The notes under the pieces were generated by a model, which saw only the letters and a program-made list of their open reading frames with translations, was not told where the DNA came from and did no database searches. From assembly GCA_008360955.1 (NCBI GenBank), contig LUCM01005693.1:38375-102374 (forward strand): DNA of 64,000 bases. The letters run 5' to 3'. The position numbers and the translations under genes were made by a program. Positions 37,266 through 48,245 of this stretch are shown here, one piece after another. This DNA is from Fasciolopsis buskii. Taxonomy: Eukaryota > Platyhelminthes > Trematoda > Plagiorchiida > Fasciolidae. Numbering within the stretch: the first letter of the stretch is position 1; each line of letters starts with the position of its first letter.

Positions 37266-37374
37266 CCCAGCAGTTTCATGTTGATCTCTTTTCAGATCCG
37301 TCGACTTCCGTAAACATGATTTCTCTCTAAAGAGCTTTAATAAAATAGCCTTTACAGGTGCTCTACAGGTCAAC

Positions 37375-37545
37375 ATAACAGATGAGGGGTAAGGCACACA
37401 GTCGTCTGTCCCGGGTTGGCCTCTCATTTTGGGAGCGATGGATATGCGCAGTTGATGAATGAAACAGTTGTGCTTGCACTGTTTACAGTAGTTAGCTGGA
37501 TTTGGATATCACGCGGTGAATCACTTAAGAGATGCATCAGGTCTC
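37375..37545 (+). mobile_element. Hammerhead/tRNA-like retroposon fragment, copy H
   Basis: A plus-strand diverged copy: GTCCCGGGTT of the B-box region, then GGATATGCGCAGTTGATGA and GAAACAGTTG. The ribozyme core is TTGATGA, stem II is deleted and GAAA is kept. The body ends in the usual TATCACGCGGTGAATCA region. Confidence 0.65.
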
Positions 37546-38462
37546 GTGCCACTCGAGTTGATTAAAAGCTGATTCCAAAATGGAGTATATGGAAGAAGGG
37601 ATATGACACTTTTACGGATTTGAAAAAAATGCAACCAAATGTAGTAGTGCTGCAGATTAGAACAGACATTTCCAACTGACACCAGCTGTCTGTGCACAAA
37701 GGTTGAAGTCAGAAGAGAACTGTAGTTATTGGAAGCAAAACATCGAGACCAAGAACTGTGATCATATCGATGAAAAACGGTCAACGGGTTAGCCTCTTCA
37801 CTATGGGCTACTCGATACTGGCTGGAAATTACAGTAGGGCCTCCAGGCTTTCGGATTCCCAGTGAGCTGGAAAAATGAAAAAGTCAAATAAGATAATAAG
37901 GATGTACAACAAACTAGGTTGTAGCCTCTAAAATGGACTTCTTTGAATGTTTGCAAGATAGATATCTAAGTGGATAAAACAAGATGAAGTATGCGACGGA
38001 AAACACAACCGATGTTTTCCCGGCTCCTGGAGGACTAAGCGGAACAAATACAACAAAGTGATCAGGATTGGAACTGATCGAAACAAAAAGAGTGGCACAT
38101 GACGGCGGATCGATAAGTAAGTCAATGTGTCTGTTTATCGATCTTCCTGAGGAGCACCAAGCTTCGAGAAATTCCCTCGAATGCATCATTCTACCATGGG
38201 AGACAATCCTCACGTTTTCGAATTTGAACGTGTAAACTTTCCGGTCTTCGTGAACTGGAATTAGGGAAAGCGATCGTGTCATTTTGTTGCCACCTGGTGC
38301 TCATGGATCCGTGTCACGAGTTTCTTTCCGGTTTGTCCGGTGTACTATTTTCGTAGTCTTTTCAGTACAGTTGACAAACAGCGTCAATTAGATTCTTGTC
38401 AGCTGACGTTTCTTTGGTCTTCGATGGAATCTTTCGTAGGGTTTCCACTGTTTTGTGTGCCA
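37546..38462. other. No recognisable gene; one 122-codon minus frame
   Basis: A minus-strand frame from an ATG at 38,282 to a stop at 37,914 is longer than most here and protein-like. It has no recognised domain, and an overlapping second frame is open too. Left as unassigned. Confidence 0.3.
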
Positions 38463-38530
38463 TTCATATACATATATATATATGTATATATATATGTATA
38501 TATATACGTATATATATATGTATATACAGG
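38463..38530. repeat. TA/GTATA microsatellite
   Basis: Imperfect tandem TATATATGTATATATACGTA units. It lies left of the foldback element and may give cruciform-prone DNA. Confidence 0.9.
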
Positions 38531-38670
38531 CAGGAAGTAGTATCTGGATTCGCAAATAAAATTTGCCCAGGAGCACACGACCGGTTTCGCGGTTATTGTC
38601 GCTCGTCAGGTATGCGTACCCGATGCTCTCTTGTCCAAACATCCACATACTTGTACCCTCCGGATTGATG

Positions 38671-38996
38671 GATATTTCTTACCAGAATCGAATCTGTAGC
38701 ATGAGGAGTGTGCATGGAAGCTGTTCGTCGAAGATTCTACAGAAGAACGAGAACAGTGATTGGTTGATAATTGTTTGTCAGTTTGGCTGAGCGAACGTTA
38801 GGAACGAGGGCAGAATGCTCCTGCTTCTATATATACCTACGTATATTCTGGGGCATTCTGTTCTCGTTCCTAAGGTTGGCTCAGCCCAACTCACAAAGAA
38901 TTACCAACGAATCACAGTTGTGATTCTTCTGTGGACTTTTCGACGAGCAGCTTCCATGCACACTCCTCATGCTACAGATTCGATTCTGGTGAGAAA

Positions 38997-39000
<4 letters not shown>
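38671..39000. mobile_element. Foldback (MITE-like) inverted repeat
   Basis: The left arm starts at GATATTTCTTACCAGAATCG and the right arm ends with its complement (CGATTCTGGTGAGAAATTCA). The arms stay alignable all the way to the centre near 38,836, for example GTTAGGAACGAGG against CTCGTTCCTAAGG. Each arm is about 160 bp with scattered mismatches and a central loop of about 12 bp (ATACCTACGTAT). There is no coding capacity. An (AT)n run begins directly at the right end. A TA-targeting MITE is one explanation; an inverted duplication of a local repeat is another. Confidence 0.8.

Positions 39001-39036
<36 letters not shown>
39000..39036. repeat. (TA)n microsatellite
   Basis: About 18 TA units directly attached to the right end of the foldback element. 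Confidence 0.95.
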
Positions 39037-39037
<1 letters not shown>

Positions 39038-39104
39038 TCGGCTGAATACCTTTGCGGTAATGATTTTGGCGATACGCTTTCCATCCTCGTTTTTGGGTTG
39101 TCAC

Positions 39105-39500
39105 ATACCATGTAGCCAAGTTCTGTAGGTCATGTCCAAAGCCTTCGTCGCATTTAGGCTACCTGCAGAGAAGTTGCCAGTCAATGGGGGTCGATTGGTG
39201 TGAGCTAGCAGAGAGTAACCGCGCAAATCAGTGGCGGATATGTGCAATATTGTCACGTGGTGAAGTTCAACAAACCGTTCAGAGCCTGCCCGGTAGCGTA
39301 ATGGCTAAGGCGTTCGACTCACAATCCTTCGTCCCGGGTTCGCATCCCAGTTCGGGCACGGCGGATATGCACTGCTCATCATTCCTAACAATGATGAAAC
39401 AGCTGTACAGTGCTTCCATGGTTTCTTAGCGGCGAGTTGAGCGATGAAATCACATGGTAAATTATTTCATAAAAACATTCAATCTCCTACTACTAACACA
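39105..39500 (+). mobile_element. Hammerhead/tRNA-like retroposon, copy E (full length)
   Basis: This is the reference copy. It begins TACCATGTAG and carries a 5' segment of about 185 bp conserved in copies B, D and F. Next is a tRNA-like head (39,288-39,357): acceptor arms GCCCGG and TTCGGGC, A box TAGCGTAATGGCTAAGG, anticodon loop CTCACAA, B box GGTTCGCATCC. The hammerhead motif is at 39,369-39,413. The unit ends CTCCTACTACTAA. The layout (tRNA-like pol III head plus hammerhead in a short retroposon) is that of the schistosome Smalpha family. The conserved segment before the head is unusual for a SINE. Here stem I is perfect (GCACTG with CAGTGC) and helix III is the palindrome ACAGCTGT, but the core reads CTCATCA. 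Confidence 0.85.
39288..39357 (+). promoter_or_regulatory. tRNA-like head with pol III A and B boxes
   Basis: The 70-bp region matches tRNA organisation, with acceptor halves GCCCGGT and GTTCGGGC, A box, B box GGTTCGCATCC and an anticodon-position CAC. The anticodon stem has only three good pairs, so it is a tRNA relic inside the retroposon and not a functional tRNA gene. It could act as an internal RNA polymerase III promoter. Confidence 0.7.
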
Positions 39501-39844
39501 AACAAAACCTTTGTCTCTCGCTGCGAAAACTGGAATTGAGGACCATATAGGCAGTAATTAAATAAACAGTGTCATGCACTTAGTGAAGACGATGAGGTGG
39601 ACGTTGTACTGCTGCCAATCTGGATGAGAACAGCAACCTCGAAAAAAATACAGGCAGTACAAAGGGAATATACCTTAATTCGATGCGATTGAAATTAAAT
39701 ATCGTCAACCTGCAGCCAAAATAGTTGGGTATCCACAGCTATTTTCAAATTTCCGGATTTAAACTAGCCAGTTTCCTTCGATGAACTAGTAAGCCTTGGT
39801 ATCACCATGAAAGTGCAGCATACGTTCATGTCAGCAATTTGCAG

Positions 39845-40010
39845 TTAAAGGAAATCAATCTGTTTCGTGTCTTTATTAACATCGTGATGGCAGTCACAGA
39901 CAGAATACTTTCATCGGGTTCTACAGCGTTCGTCTGTTGCCCTGCACTTGGGATCACAAGTAGGGATACTTTAGGTGCGATAAAGATTTCCTGCTTCAAA
40001 GATTATGTCC
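39845..40010 (+). CDS. Possible internal exon, unknown protein
   Basis: An acceptor (TCAGCAATTTGCAG) ends at 39,844 and a strong donor (GTCC|GTAAGT) starts at 40,011. The 166-bp interval is open in the frame starting at 39,845 and ends in phase 1. It encodes a mixed hydrophobic stretch (LFRVFINIVMAVTDRIL). The next downstream acceptor-led open frame (44,440) starts in the matching phase. The function is unknown. Confidence 0.4.
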
Positions 40011-41424
40011 GTAAGTTTACTTCATGAAAGCCAATTGCACTATTTCATTATCTGTTTCGCGGCTGTCTCTCCTGCATAAAGAGAACCACCAATCAAAGTT
40101 ATACTCTAACTGGACAGACAAATTAAGATTCGTTTGTGCTATCACTATTGTTTGATTCTTTGTTGTTGACATCCTCAGTTAACTTTATGGGTTCTAATTT
40201 AGCTTTCATAGATTAATGCAGTTCAGTGTTCCTCATTTATACGAAACTTTTCGTTACTCATATGCAGTAATGCCCATAAATATTCCTTTGCATTTCTACT
40301 TAAAGCAGATCCACATCAAACTCCCAAACGACTTTCACAATCTGTCACAAGAAATCGGTCATCATCTGAGATGGAAGTGGATGGCGAGAAGGGTGTAACA
40401 GAGAAGTCTAACCTGCTTCAACTCTCCGACGCAAACATGTGATTTTCGTTTTTACCTGAGTGGAGCAGCCTTTATTTTAAAGCACAACCTCATATAGTCC
40501 GTCTCTTGATTGGTGACTGACATGCACGCCGTGTTGAGGCATATTTGGGCAGATGACAGATGATTTATTGTCCTTCCACTTCGATGGACTTGTGCCCAGG
40601 GCTAATTCAAGTGTTACATATTCTCAACCCGATTCCTTCCCTCCTCTGCTGTTCACTGACTGCTATGATCAGTTATATCAACATGTATATACGTATATTT
40701 TCACAGTATCTTCGATGTCGCATTGATAAGTCATTACTAAACGACAAATGATGATGAGACATGTCCTCCAGACCTTCCAAAAATGTCTCTCTGCTTCCAG
40801 AGAAGTGGCCGTTGTCGTGATAAATCAGCCTGTGGATATTTTATTAACCCGAATTCAGCCTGGCTTTTAAATAACCTCGAGAACACGACATTGCACCTTA
40901 AACAAAACTAAACCAGAAAATCACAACTGTCCACTGCCCGGTGCACTGATTCCATTGCGTTACCTCCACAATGGGGATGGGCGGTGAACTTATGTGAAAA
41001 CTGAATATTTCTTCCCTGATTTGATCAATAAAACAATTTCTGTGATGCAAGCTCTTAACCTAGCCAGTGAGGCAGGTATGTTGCCACATCCTGGGTGGAG
41101 TCCATAGGCTGGCTTGGATCCCGTTAGGGCCTGTGATTATATGCACTGGTATCATATCCAATACTTCATCCTTACTCTCGGTAGCCTTTTGAAGACTAAA
41201 TCAACACAGTCTTTTCCGAACCGCGGTGACTTCTAATCTACGAAACAAAAGAGAAGCAGCATAGAAACCGGTATCGGGATTCTAATTCGGAATATTTCAC
41301 GTCAGAATTTCAATCACATTTTCATAAACTGCTTACCAGAGAGACAGAGAGAGAGAGAGAGGAAGAGCGGGGGGACTTGGACACATTTGTAATGAGTAAT
41401 TTAATGAACGTAATTTACTGCTAC
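40011..41424. other. No recognisable gene or repeat
   Basis: If the flanking plus-strand exon is real this is intron. Only short frames were seen. A purine/GA tract precedes the minus-strand exon end. Confidence 0.35.
41337..41362. repeat. (GA)n microsatellite
   Basis: An AGAGAC/AGAG run of about 12 dinucleotides followed by a purine-rich GGAAGAGCGGGGGG. Confidence 0.9.
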
Positions 41425-41761
41425 CTCGACAATTTTTATGGTAAGCCCACGACTGAGTGGATGTAATAGCATCAACTGGGCAAAGTCTGCTTCGAACAGA
41501 TGACCACGAAAGCGAAGGAATTTCTGTGTGAACAACCCACTTCTGTGTAGTTTCCTTATCAAGACAAGTTCGGTAAAACAAGCAAGTCCCAGTCATGAGT
41601 AAAACAGAAAGCGAAGTAAATAAAAGTACAGACGCATACCGTAATCTTCTTAAATAAACGCTAGAAAGTCTGCGCCTTTTTTGACGAATGTACGCTGGGC
41701 AATGATAAAAAATGGGCCGGAGCGTTTGGCTGCTATTCATCTGTGGTTCACTGTGCGTCAT
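41425..41761 (-). CDS. Possible first exon of a type II membrane protein
   Basis: From an ATG at 41,761 the minus strand is open for 112 codons to a donor-like site (CGAG|GTAGCA) after 41,425. The predicted protein has a short N-terminal tail rich in basic residues (RQKRRRLSSVYLRRLRY, about 30-46). A single hydrophobic helix follows (ASVLLFTSLSVLLMTGTCLFY, about 47-67), then a polar region with two cysteines. A basic tail before one helix near the N-terminus is typical of Golgi type II enzymes such as glycosyl- or sulfotransferases, but no catalytic domain is visible, so that is only a suggestion. The frame continues past the donor into the GA repeat and ends at 41,333. Downstream exons on the minus strand were not found. 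Confidence 0.38.
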
Positions 41762-42379
41762 ACATTTTTCAAAAAAAGATACTGCGGATAGTAGTTACTT
41801 TCGTAGTTGAGATAAAATTTCAAATACTGCGGTACATATTCAGCATCAACAAGCACTCATTCTGATCCCCCTGCCTTTACTTTGGACAACCATAAGATTC
41901 TGTATTATTTCAAATTTAACAAATTAAAATACCCTGGAAACCGCTGCTTGGAGAGATCGCTTATGTTAGTGGAACTCTGACTGACTGCTAACATTATTTC
42001 AGCATTGATTATTGATAAGCGAACATTCGTATACCATACTTAGGCACGTGGGCACAGCCCGTAATTCGTGATACATTCATACATATTTCGCATCGTGAAC
42101 AAAGAACAAGATCAAAAATAAATTAGGTAAACATATTATAGCAAGCTAACGTATGAATGTCTACAACACAAATTTTGGAATTGTTTAAATTATGAATATA
42201 TTAGCTAATAGTTTGCGTAGCACTACTAGAACCAGTGCTACAATGGAAAGACCAAATTTCATTGTGTACAATTTGTATACAACATGTCGCATTTCAGTAA
42301 AAAGAACACGGGGGAAAAGAAGAACAAATTTACGCTGACCACTTTGCAAAAATGAAATAACAACACATGGAGGAACGAT

Positions 42380-43990
42380 CTGAGCACTTTATGAAAGGTT
42401 ACTCAGGAAATCGACCGAAACACGGTCACGGCTTTTCAAGGTGCGCGGTAAGTATGGGACCGTGGAGGTCTTATAGATATTGATCCTAGAGGGTATGGAA
42501 TAAAAAGTGGATCGTGTTGAAATCTGTGAGTGGGGCTTTGAAAGATCGTAGTGCAGAGAATGCATGGGATCCGAAAGAAGTCTGTGAGCCGATTCCTCAC
42601 GTGTTGATAAGTGCTGACCACATAGATTGAAGGACATTCCAGTTAGTGGTGTGAAAGACACGGCTAATAATTGATAGTCCCGGCGAACAATTTTACGATC
42701 TGTTTTAAGTAAACCTGGAAATATAACTGGGGAACAGTAAAGAAGGATTAGAGAAACACATTGGTAGGCAAATCGGGAAGCGATGCTTTATTTCACCTTG
42801 TAGTGTCGAAGCTTCCTGATTTGAAATGACAACCATCGGAGACTCTTCACACAGGTAGAAATGTGAGAAGTTCACTTCAGATTTTTGTCAATAGCAACTT
42901 CTTGATATTTCACAGAACCAACCCTGGTAAGAGATTTTGAGTTGATGGAAGCCGTTTCGGATGGCTAGGCCGACCGAGGGAGACATATAGATGTGTTGGG
43001 ATTTAAACCAGCTCGTGCAGATAAATCATAAACAGAAGATAGGTTATTGGAAAAACTCTGAAAATCATCGTTGTTCGAAACGACTTGGGACAGGGCAACA
43101 TCATCAGCATGCTTACACAGATGACAAGAGGAACTAGCAGATAAGTCACTGATGTAAGCAGAAAAGAGGAACGGTGAAAGAACAGCACCCTGTAGCACTC
43201 CTGAGTTGTTAATCAACGGTTTCGAAACTTTACCGTCCATTCGTGTGCACTGGGTTCGGTTAGTAAATTCATCAGACAGCCATACTAATAACGGACTGGG
43301 ATAACCAAATGTTTGCAGTTTGTGGAGTGGACGAGACCGTGGGACTGAGTCAAATGCCGATGAGTAGTCTAGGGAGGTGCAACGCACAGATTTCATTGAT
43401 GTGTTTAAGGACTCACAAATGTGGTGAATGAGGGAGGCGACAGCGTCCAAAGTGGACCTGCTAGATATATAGGAAAACTGAAAAGAATCGTCAGGGGCGA
43501 CACATAGAAGAACACAGACGCTTAAGTAAAACACCCTATAACAGTTTAAGACCAGAGGTTAAGGCGATGGGGCGAAAACGTTTTGCTAAAGCAGTAGAAC
43601 AGTTAGATTTAGGGATGGGAATGCTGGTGACGGGTCTCCAACAGTCAGCGATGGAAGAAGAGATTAATGGTGAGTTAATCAGAGGCGTAAATGCATCTGT
43701 CAGAGTCACAGCACCGCGCCTTAAAATAACTGAGGACAGACTGAGAAGACCAATCCCTGCGATAATTTTAGTGGTGTGCAGAAGGTCGAGCACCTATTCT
43801 CCAAGAAACTTGTAACCGTCCTATCAACACCCTCACCAAATACGACCGGAGTATAGGTGGAAAGATGGATGAAAGTACGAGTGATGCTGTCGACATCCGC
43901 AGTTTTCGTATGCTTCTTCTTCTTCCCACACAACGGTCAGTTGCCTTGCTATAGGAATCGATCGTTGTTACCACTCAAGAGTTGGTTGGC
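42380..43990 (-). mobile_element. CR1/Jockey-like LINE remnant
   Basis: Minus-strand RT blocks appear in order. LILRRGAVTLTDAFTPLIN-like and ADCWRPVTSIPIPKS with FRPIALTS fall in 43,793-43,540. SSRSTLDAVASL, SLDYSSAFDSVPR, FTNRTQCTRMDGK and GVLQGAVLSPFLFSAYISDL fall in 43,480-43,150. The catalytic box reads KHADDVALS at 43,100-43,111 (Y of YADD changed to H). The C-terminal region goes on to a stop at about 42,389 (DRVSVDFLSNLS). The endonuclease is not seen, so the copy is 5'-truncated or decayed. Frame changes near 43,535 and 42,965 make it a pseudoelement. It belongs to a different LINE clade from the RTE copies. Confidence 0.85.
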
Positions 43991-44439
43991 GAATGTCATG
44001 TCGATGCGTTGGATTTCCGCTTCTATTAGGTCGGAAATCTGCACTTATAGGGAAATCCTGCTGGCTATTTGAGTGTGATGAAAAAATCGCATCTCAGCTT
44101 AGCTCTGAAAATGCGCCTCAAATTCAAATCCTAATCAAAATACCATAATAGGTCCTTGGCCTGTTAGAGAACTTCCGATATTTAGACAAATTTCGATTTG
44201 TTGATTTGAATCCCTACATAAATTAGCCGGTATCGTACTTTTATAGTGCAAAAATTACTGCATATTTGATCACCATTGAATTGCGTACGGAACACTTCTA
44301 AAATGACCCATCTTTTCCATATATCTATCTGTCTTACTTTCCGTGACACATGATTATTTATTTATTTATTTTGCTCAATCACGAGCATGATTCTCGGAAA
44401 CGGTTGAAATTGAAGCAAATCATATTGTTTTTCCGGCAG
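43991..44439. other. Intergenic, with ATTT repeat
   Basis: The sequence contains an (ATTT)n run at 44,353-44,371 and otherwise no recognised feature. Confidence 0.45.
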
Positions 44440-44648
44440 TGGATCTCAGTAACGTTTTTGCTGCATCCCCGCTAGTGACCTATTTTGGTAATCCCGACTT
44501 GGCCCCGCTGTCGTCAATATGCGGTGGTTGCGAATCACCATTTACTGAAAAGTACCATTTCCATATCGACGAACATGAAAGCGACCTAGTGATGGTGCAC
44601 CCAAAAATAACATCCACCAAACGCCTGTGGGATAACCATCGTTTTTGA
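44440..44648 (+). CDS. Possible terminal exon, unknown protein
   Basis: A strong acceptor (CATATTGTTTTTCCGGCAG) ends at 44,439. The frame after it is open to TGA at 44,646-44,648, about 69 codons, with a protein-like mix: SICGGCESPF with two cysteines, and FHIDEHESDL. It starts in the phase left by the donor at 40,010, so both could belong to one transcript. The duplicated block begins 180 bp downstream. The family is not recognised. Confidence 0.38.
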
Positions 44649-45306
44649 TACGACGGATCTCTATACCACGTGTAGTTTCATTGCAAGCCTGCATCCGAAG
44701 ACACTCACTCAGTACGGCCAGTTGACGCCTGCTTGCCCGGCTACAAACCCTGAAGGCACGTCTGCTTTCTCTCGTTTAAAACTTTGTGAAATCTGTGTGA
44801 GAATTCTTTTACTCGGACAGTCACTTCCAGATTATCTGGCATGCTAGGACGCAGTCCATATGCTTCTTCCTTTGCAATTTGGACCAAATGCTCTCAGAGA
44901 CACACTAGAGGTTCAGAATTATTCAATATCCGAATTGTTTGCAACTGCTACGATGGCGCTGATAAATATAGTTGGTCCCCACTTTGGCGCCCACCCCTAC
45001 AAAGCGTTATCACTGAGACTGGTTGCAGATGTCTCCGATCTAGAAACAGATCCCGAATTCTGAGTTTCGCCCCAGAAGTTGCAACGTCTATCATTTTTGA
45101 TGAAACCCAGAACAATGGAGGATCAAAGCAAAGTCTACAGGTGGACGAAGCAAGTTGCGTTTTGTAGTGACTTCGTTATTAGCCGGAAGTACTTCAAAAT
45201 GTAACTCATCCGATGCAATTACGCACATAACTGGTAGACTAACTCCACAAACGAATCTTCGATCACTCACCCACGTGGGCGCTGGCCTAAGAAACAAACT
45301 GTTACT

Positions 45307-46007
45307 CTTGTATTGCGTCCGATGCGACGAACAGTCATGTGAATTAATTATCCGATAGCGGAATACACTGCAAACAGCTTGACCTCAGACAATCTTTTGA
45401 GGTTTGTAAATCTGAGAAGCTGCATCTCTATCAGTGATGGTATCGGAAACGACATCTCGCACGCATTTCTATGGCTCGTTTGGCTTTTGTTAATCTCGCC
45501 CACCCATGGCATTGTCGCAACACTGGGCTTTCCTTAAAATATAGAGTCAACAAAGTCGTAGTTCGGTAGGCATTTCTGTACAGATTCTGAACCTGGATAG
45601 GTCGACGAGTTCGATCACCGAAGTTTGCAATCACTTACGCAAGTACGGTCGCAGTATCAGATCAGTAATGACAAAGCACGAAGGAGAGTATTTGGAATTG
45701 ATTGTGCGTTACTCAGAGGAGCTGTCTCAAAGCGCCCACTACGGTGACTAGGAAACATCTAGCGAATGTTCACCCACCATTTGTGGCAAAGTGCTCTGTC
45801 GGCGCAAAAAGAAAAGAATTGAAACGGTGGTGTGGCGGAAAACCAATAATTTGGAAAAAGAGCCTCAAAGGTTGACTTTCAGTTCATCGTATGCAGGGAC
45901 GCATTGTCTGCCAGGTTGTTGTAATAATGACACTTTAAACCGCTGGTAGGAGAAACTGACAGATATGGATCGAAACCGGATTCAGTGGTATATGTGCATA
46001 CAAAAAA
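45307..46007 (+). mobile_element. RTE LINE 3' fragment a (duplication copy 2)
   Basis: Identical in content to 20,100-20,800: RT thumb, C-terminal domain and polyprotein end with the same stops and frameshift. The shared lesions show the block was copied after the LINE had decayed. Confidence 0.75.
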
Positions 46008-46046
46008 CAAAGAAAAAACAAACAAATAACAACGACATTGACATCT

Positions 46047-46967
46047 GCTCAGACAGGAAGCTGTTCGACTTCGAATGTGCTGATGATGTTGAGGTACTGG
46101 GCAAAGATTCAAGAAAGGTGCAGATGTTTCTCGATCATCTGAAGGATAGTGTAGGTATGTTTGGGATGCGTTTTTCTCATTCCAAGTGCAAAATGTTATT
46201 GCAGAATGGCACTAAATCAAACCTGAGTATTGTTCTTGTTGGGAAACAACTGAATGAGGTGGATAGATTTAGTTGCTTGAATAGTTGTATCTCATCTGGT
46301 AGTCATGCGTCAGATGAGATGTCTTCGTCCATACAGAAGGCCCGATTGATATTCGCCAACTTGAAGCATTTGTGGCGTCGGCGTGACATCCGGTTATCAT
46401 TCAAAGGTCGAGTATACACGCCAGCAGTGAGGTCATTATTGCTCCACGGCAAGGAAACACAGCCGTCGAGAGCAGAAGATATGAGGATGATTTTGGGTGT
46501 TTGAGTACGTTGTCTTCATAATATTGGTGGAATATGGTGGGAGAATTTTGTGAGTAACTCAGAAGTTAGACATTAGGTACTGGGTATTAGGGTTCATTCT
46601 TTAGAACAGTCACTGAATCAGAGTAGTTTGAGGTGGTTGGAACTTGTTTTGAGTAAATCACAGAACGACTGCCTTTCTCGTTACACACTGTTCTGTGAGA
46701 CAGATAATGGTTAGAAGACGGTTTGAAGTGGCCCGTTGATGACGTGGAAAAAAGTATGAAAACTTTAGCCAGTGGATTGACTCATGTAGGGGCAGTCAGA
46801 ATACCGGGTTTGGATTCACGAAATCTCCTCTCTCCTAAGCGATGGCTGGAGGCAGTGATTGATATGGCTCAATGTAGCAGCCGATGTCGTTCTTGCATTC
46901 GAAACCTCACTTCTTCTGTTTAGTTTTTCAACTTCATATTTTGCCGTCGGCCTTTACTACTCTTCGA
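46047..46967 (+). mobile_element. RTE LINE 3' fragment b (duplication copy 2)
   Basis: Same as 20,840-21,760, with one amino-acid difference caused by the substitution at 46,459 (KETRP against KETQP). It has the same CADD box, the same stop at 46,503-46,505 and the same final stop near 46,921-46,923. Confidence 0.85.
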
Positions 46968-48245
46968 TCTTTCTTCTGTTTGAGCGGATGGTGCTGTGAG
47001 TTGGTAACGAAAATCAGAGCACGTTGGCTCATGGTTAATGGTTGTGCAAAGTGAACAGAATACAGGCGTGACTTGAGCAAGACAGTGAAAACATCTGCTC
47101 ATCAGAATTTCAAGAGTATTTATATCTTTACACTTCGTTACTGAAATACTGACAGTTTCTAAAATAAAGTTGAGAAGATGGGTTTAACAATCCCATCATG
47201 GCTGAGATTATCTATCTCATTCGTAAAGTAGATGACGGAGGAAAACCTTCCAAAGGAGAGACGGGTTACTTGTAAAATCTATGTAATCAAATCAAAAGTC
47301 TTACATGGCTAGAACGCTCCCTCAGAGTGAATATTGTTACAAGAGCGTCTGCTTCATTTGATCATCCCAATGGTTCCTTACGTTTAAACCTTACATTCAA
47401 CCTTACATTCAAACCGAACTTGTAATGTATGATGCCGCCTGAAGAGAGAGAATATAGTAACAAGAAACTTACAAAATCATCGGAGTTAGTTGAACGATTT
47501 TGAAAAATCTTGAGGAAATACGCTAGTGGCACTTGTCATTCGACTAATAGCCTTCGGAATCGCTACTGCTGCTAGCGGCGGGAAACCTTGGTGTTAAATT
47601 ATTTATCACCAATCTTCTTCCTATACTACGGCATTATTCACGTTTCTTTTCCCGATGAATTGACATATAAAAATAGGTTAATGAGATGGAAATTGATAAA
47701 CAAATCACCTACAAAAAGCCGACCATTTTTGGTTCTGTACATCTGCTATCTGCTATGCAGTGTACAAAACGTCAGACACAAAAAAGCAATTATTTTCTCT
47801 TCTTGATTTTTATTGTCAGTTTTCTACCACAGTATTTTTCGAGCATGCACACTCGCCCGGTGGAGGAATAAAGATGCGTGATTCACAAAAATACGAAGTA
47901 TCCTGCAGTTTTGCTGGTTGAATGGATAGTGCTATCACTATGGGCTCTTGATTCAGCTGGAATCTGTGACGAATCGGTGTATGTTCATCGAGATATTGAC
48001 ACATTGTGAGCTAAAATCTTGATCTGTAATAGTTCATGAGCTCCTTGCTACTCCATACGCTTATTGTCATCTGTCAGCTGTCACTTTCAGAATCAACGGT
48101 ATTTTGTGAATTCTCAAACCATAATTCACAATCACGTATTCTATGGAGATTTTGTTGGTCGAATGCAAACGGTTACCTATTTTTAGCAAATCCCGCAATA
48201 CAACCGAACTCCCTTCTTGTTTGGTCTAAAAATTAACGTATTTTC
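46968..48245. other. Duplicated block without genes; indel-rich from 47,590
   Basis: Up to 47,590 it matches copy 1 base for base with one substitution. Beyond that, short frames differ from those of copy 1 only because of single-base indels. Confidence 0.6.

Noticed and set aside
37914..38282. 122-codon minus-strand frame
   Set aside because: Protein-like in parts, but a second overlapping frame is equally open and no motif, splice site or partner is visible.
38396..38668. Overlapping open frames around the TA repeat
   Set aside because: They encode Tyr/Ile dipeptide repeats produced by the microsatellite on both strands.
39288..39357. Functional tRNA gene (anticodon position CAC)
   Set aside because: The anticodon stem has only about three pairs and the acceptor end pairs imperfectly. 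The same sequence recurs inside a repeated element, so it is a tRNA relic.
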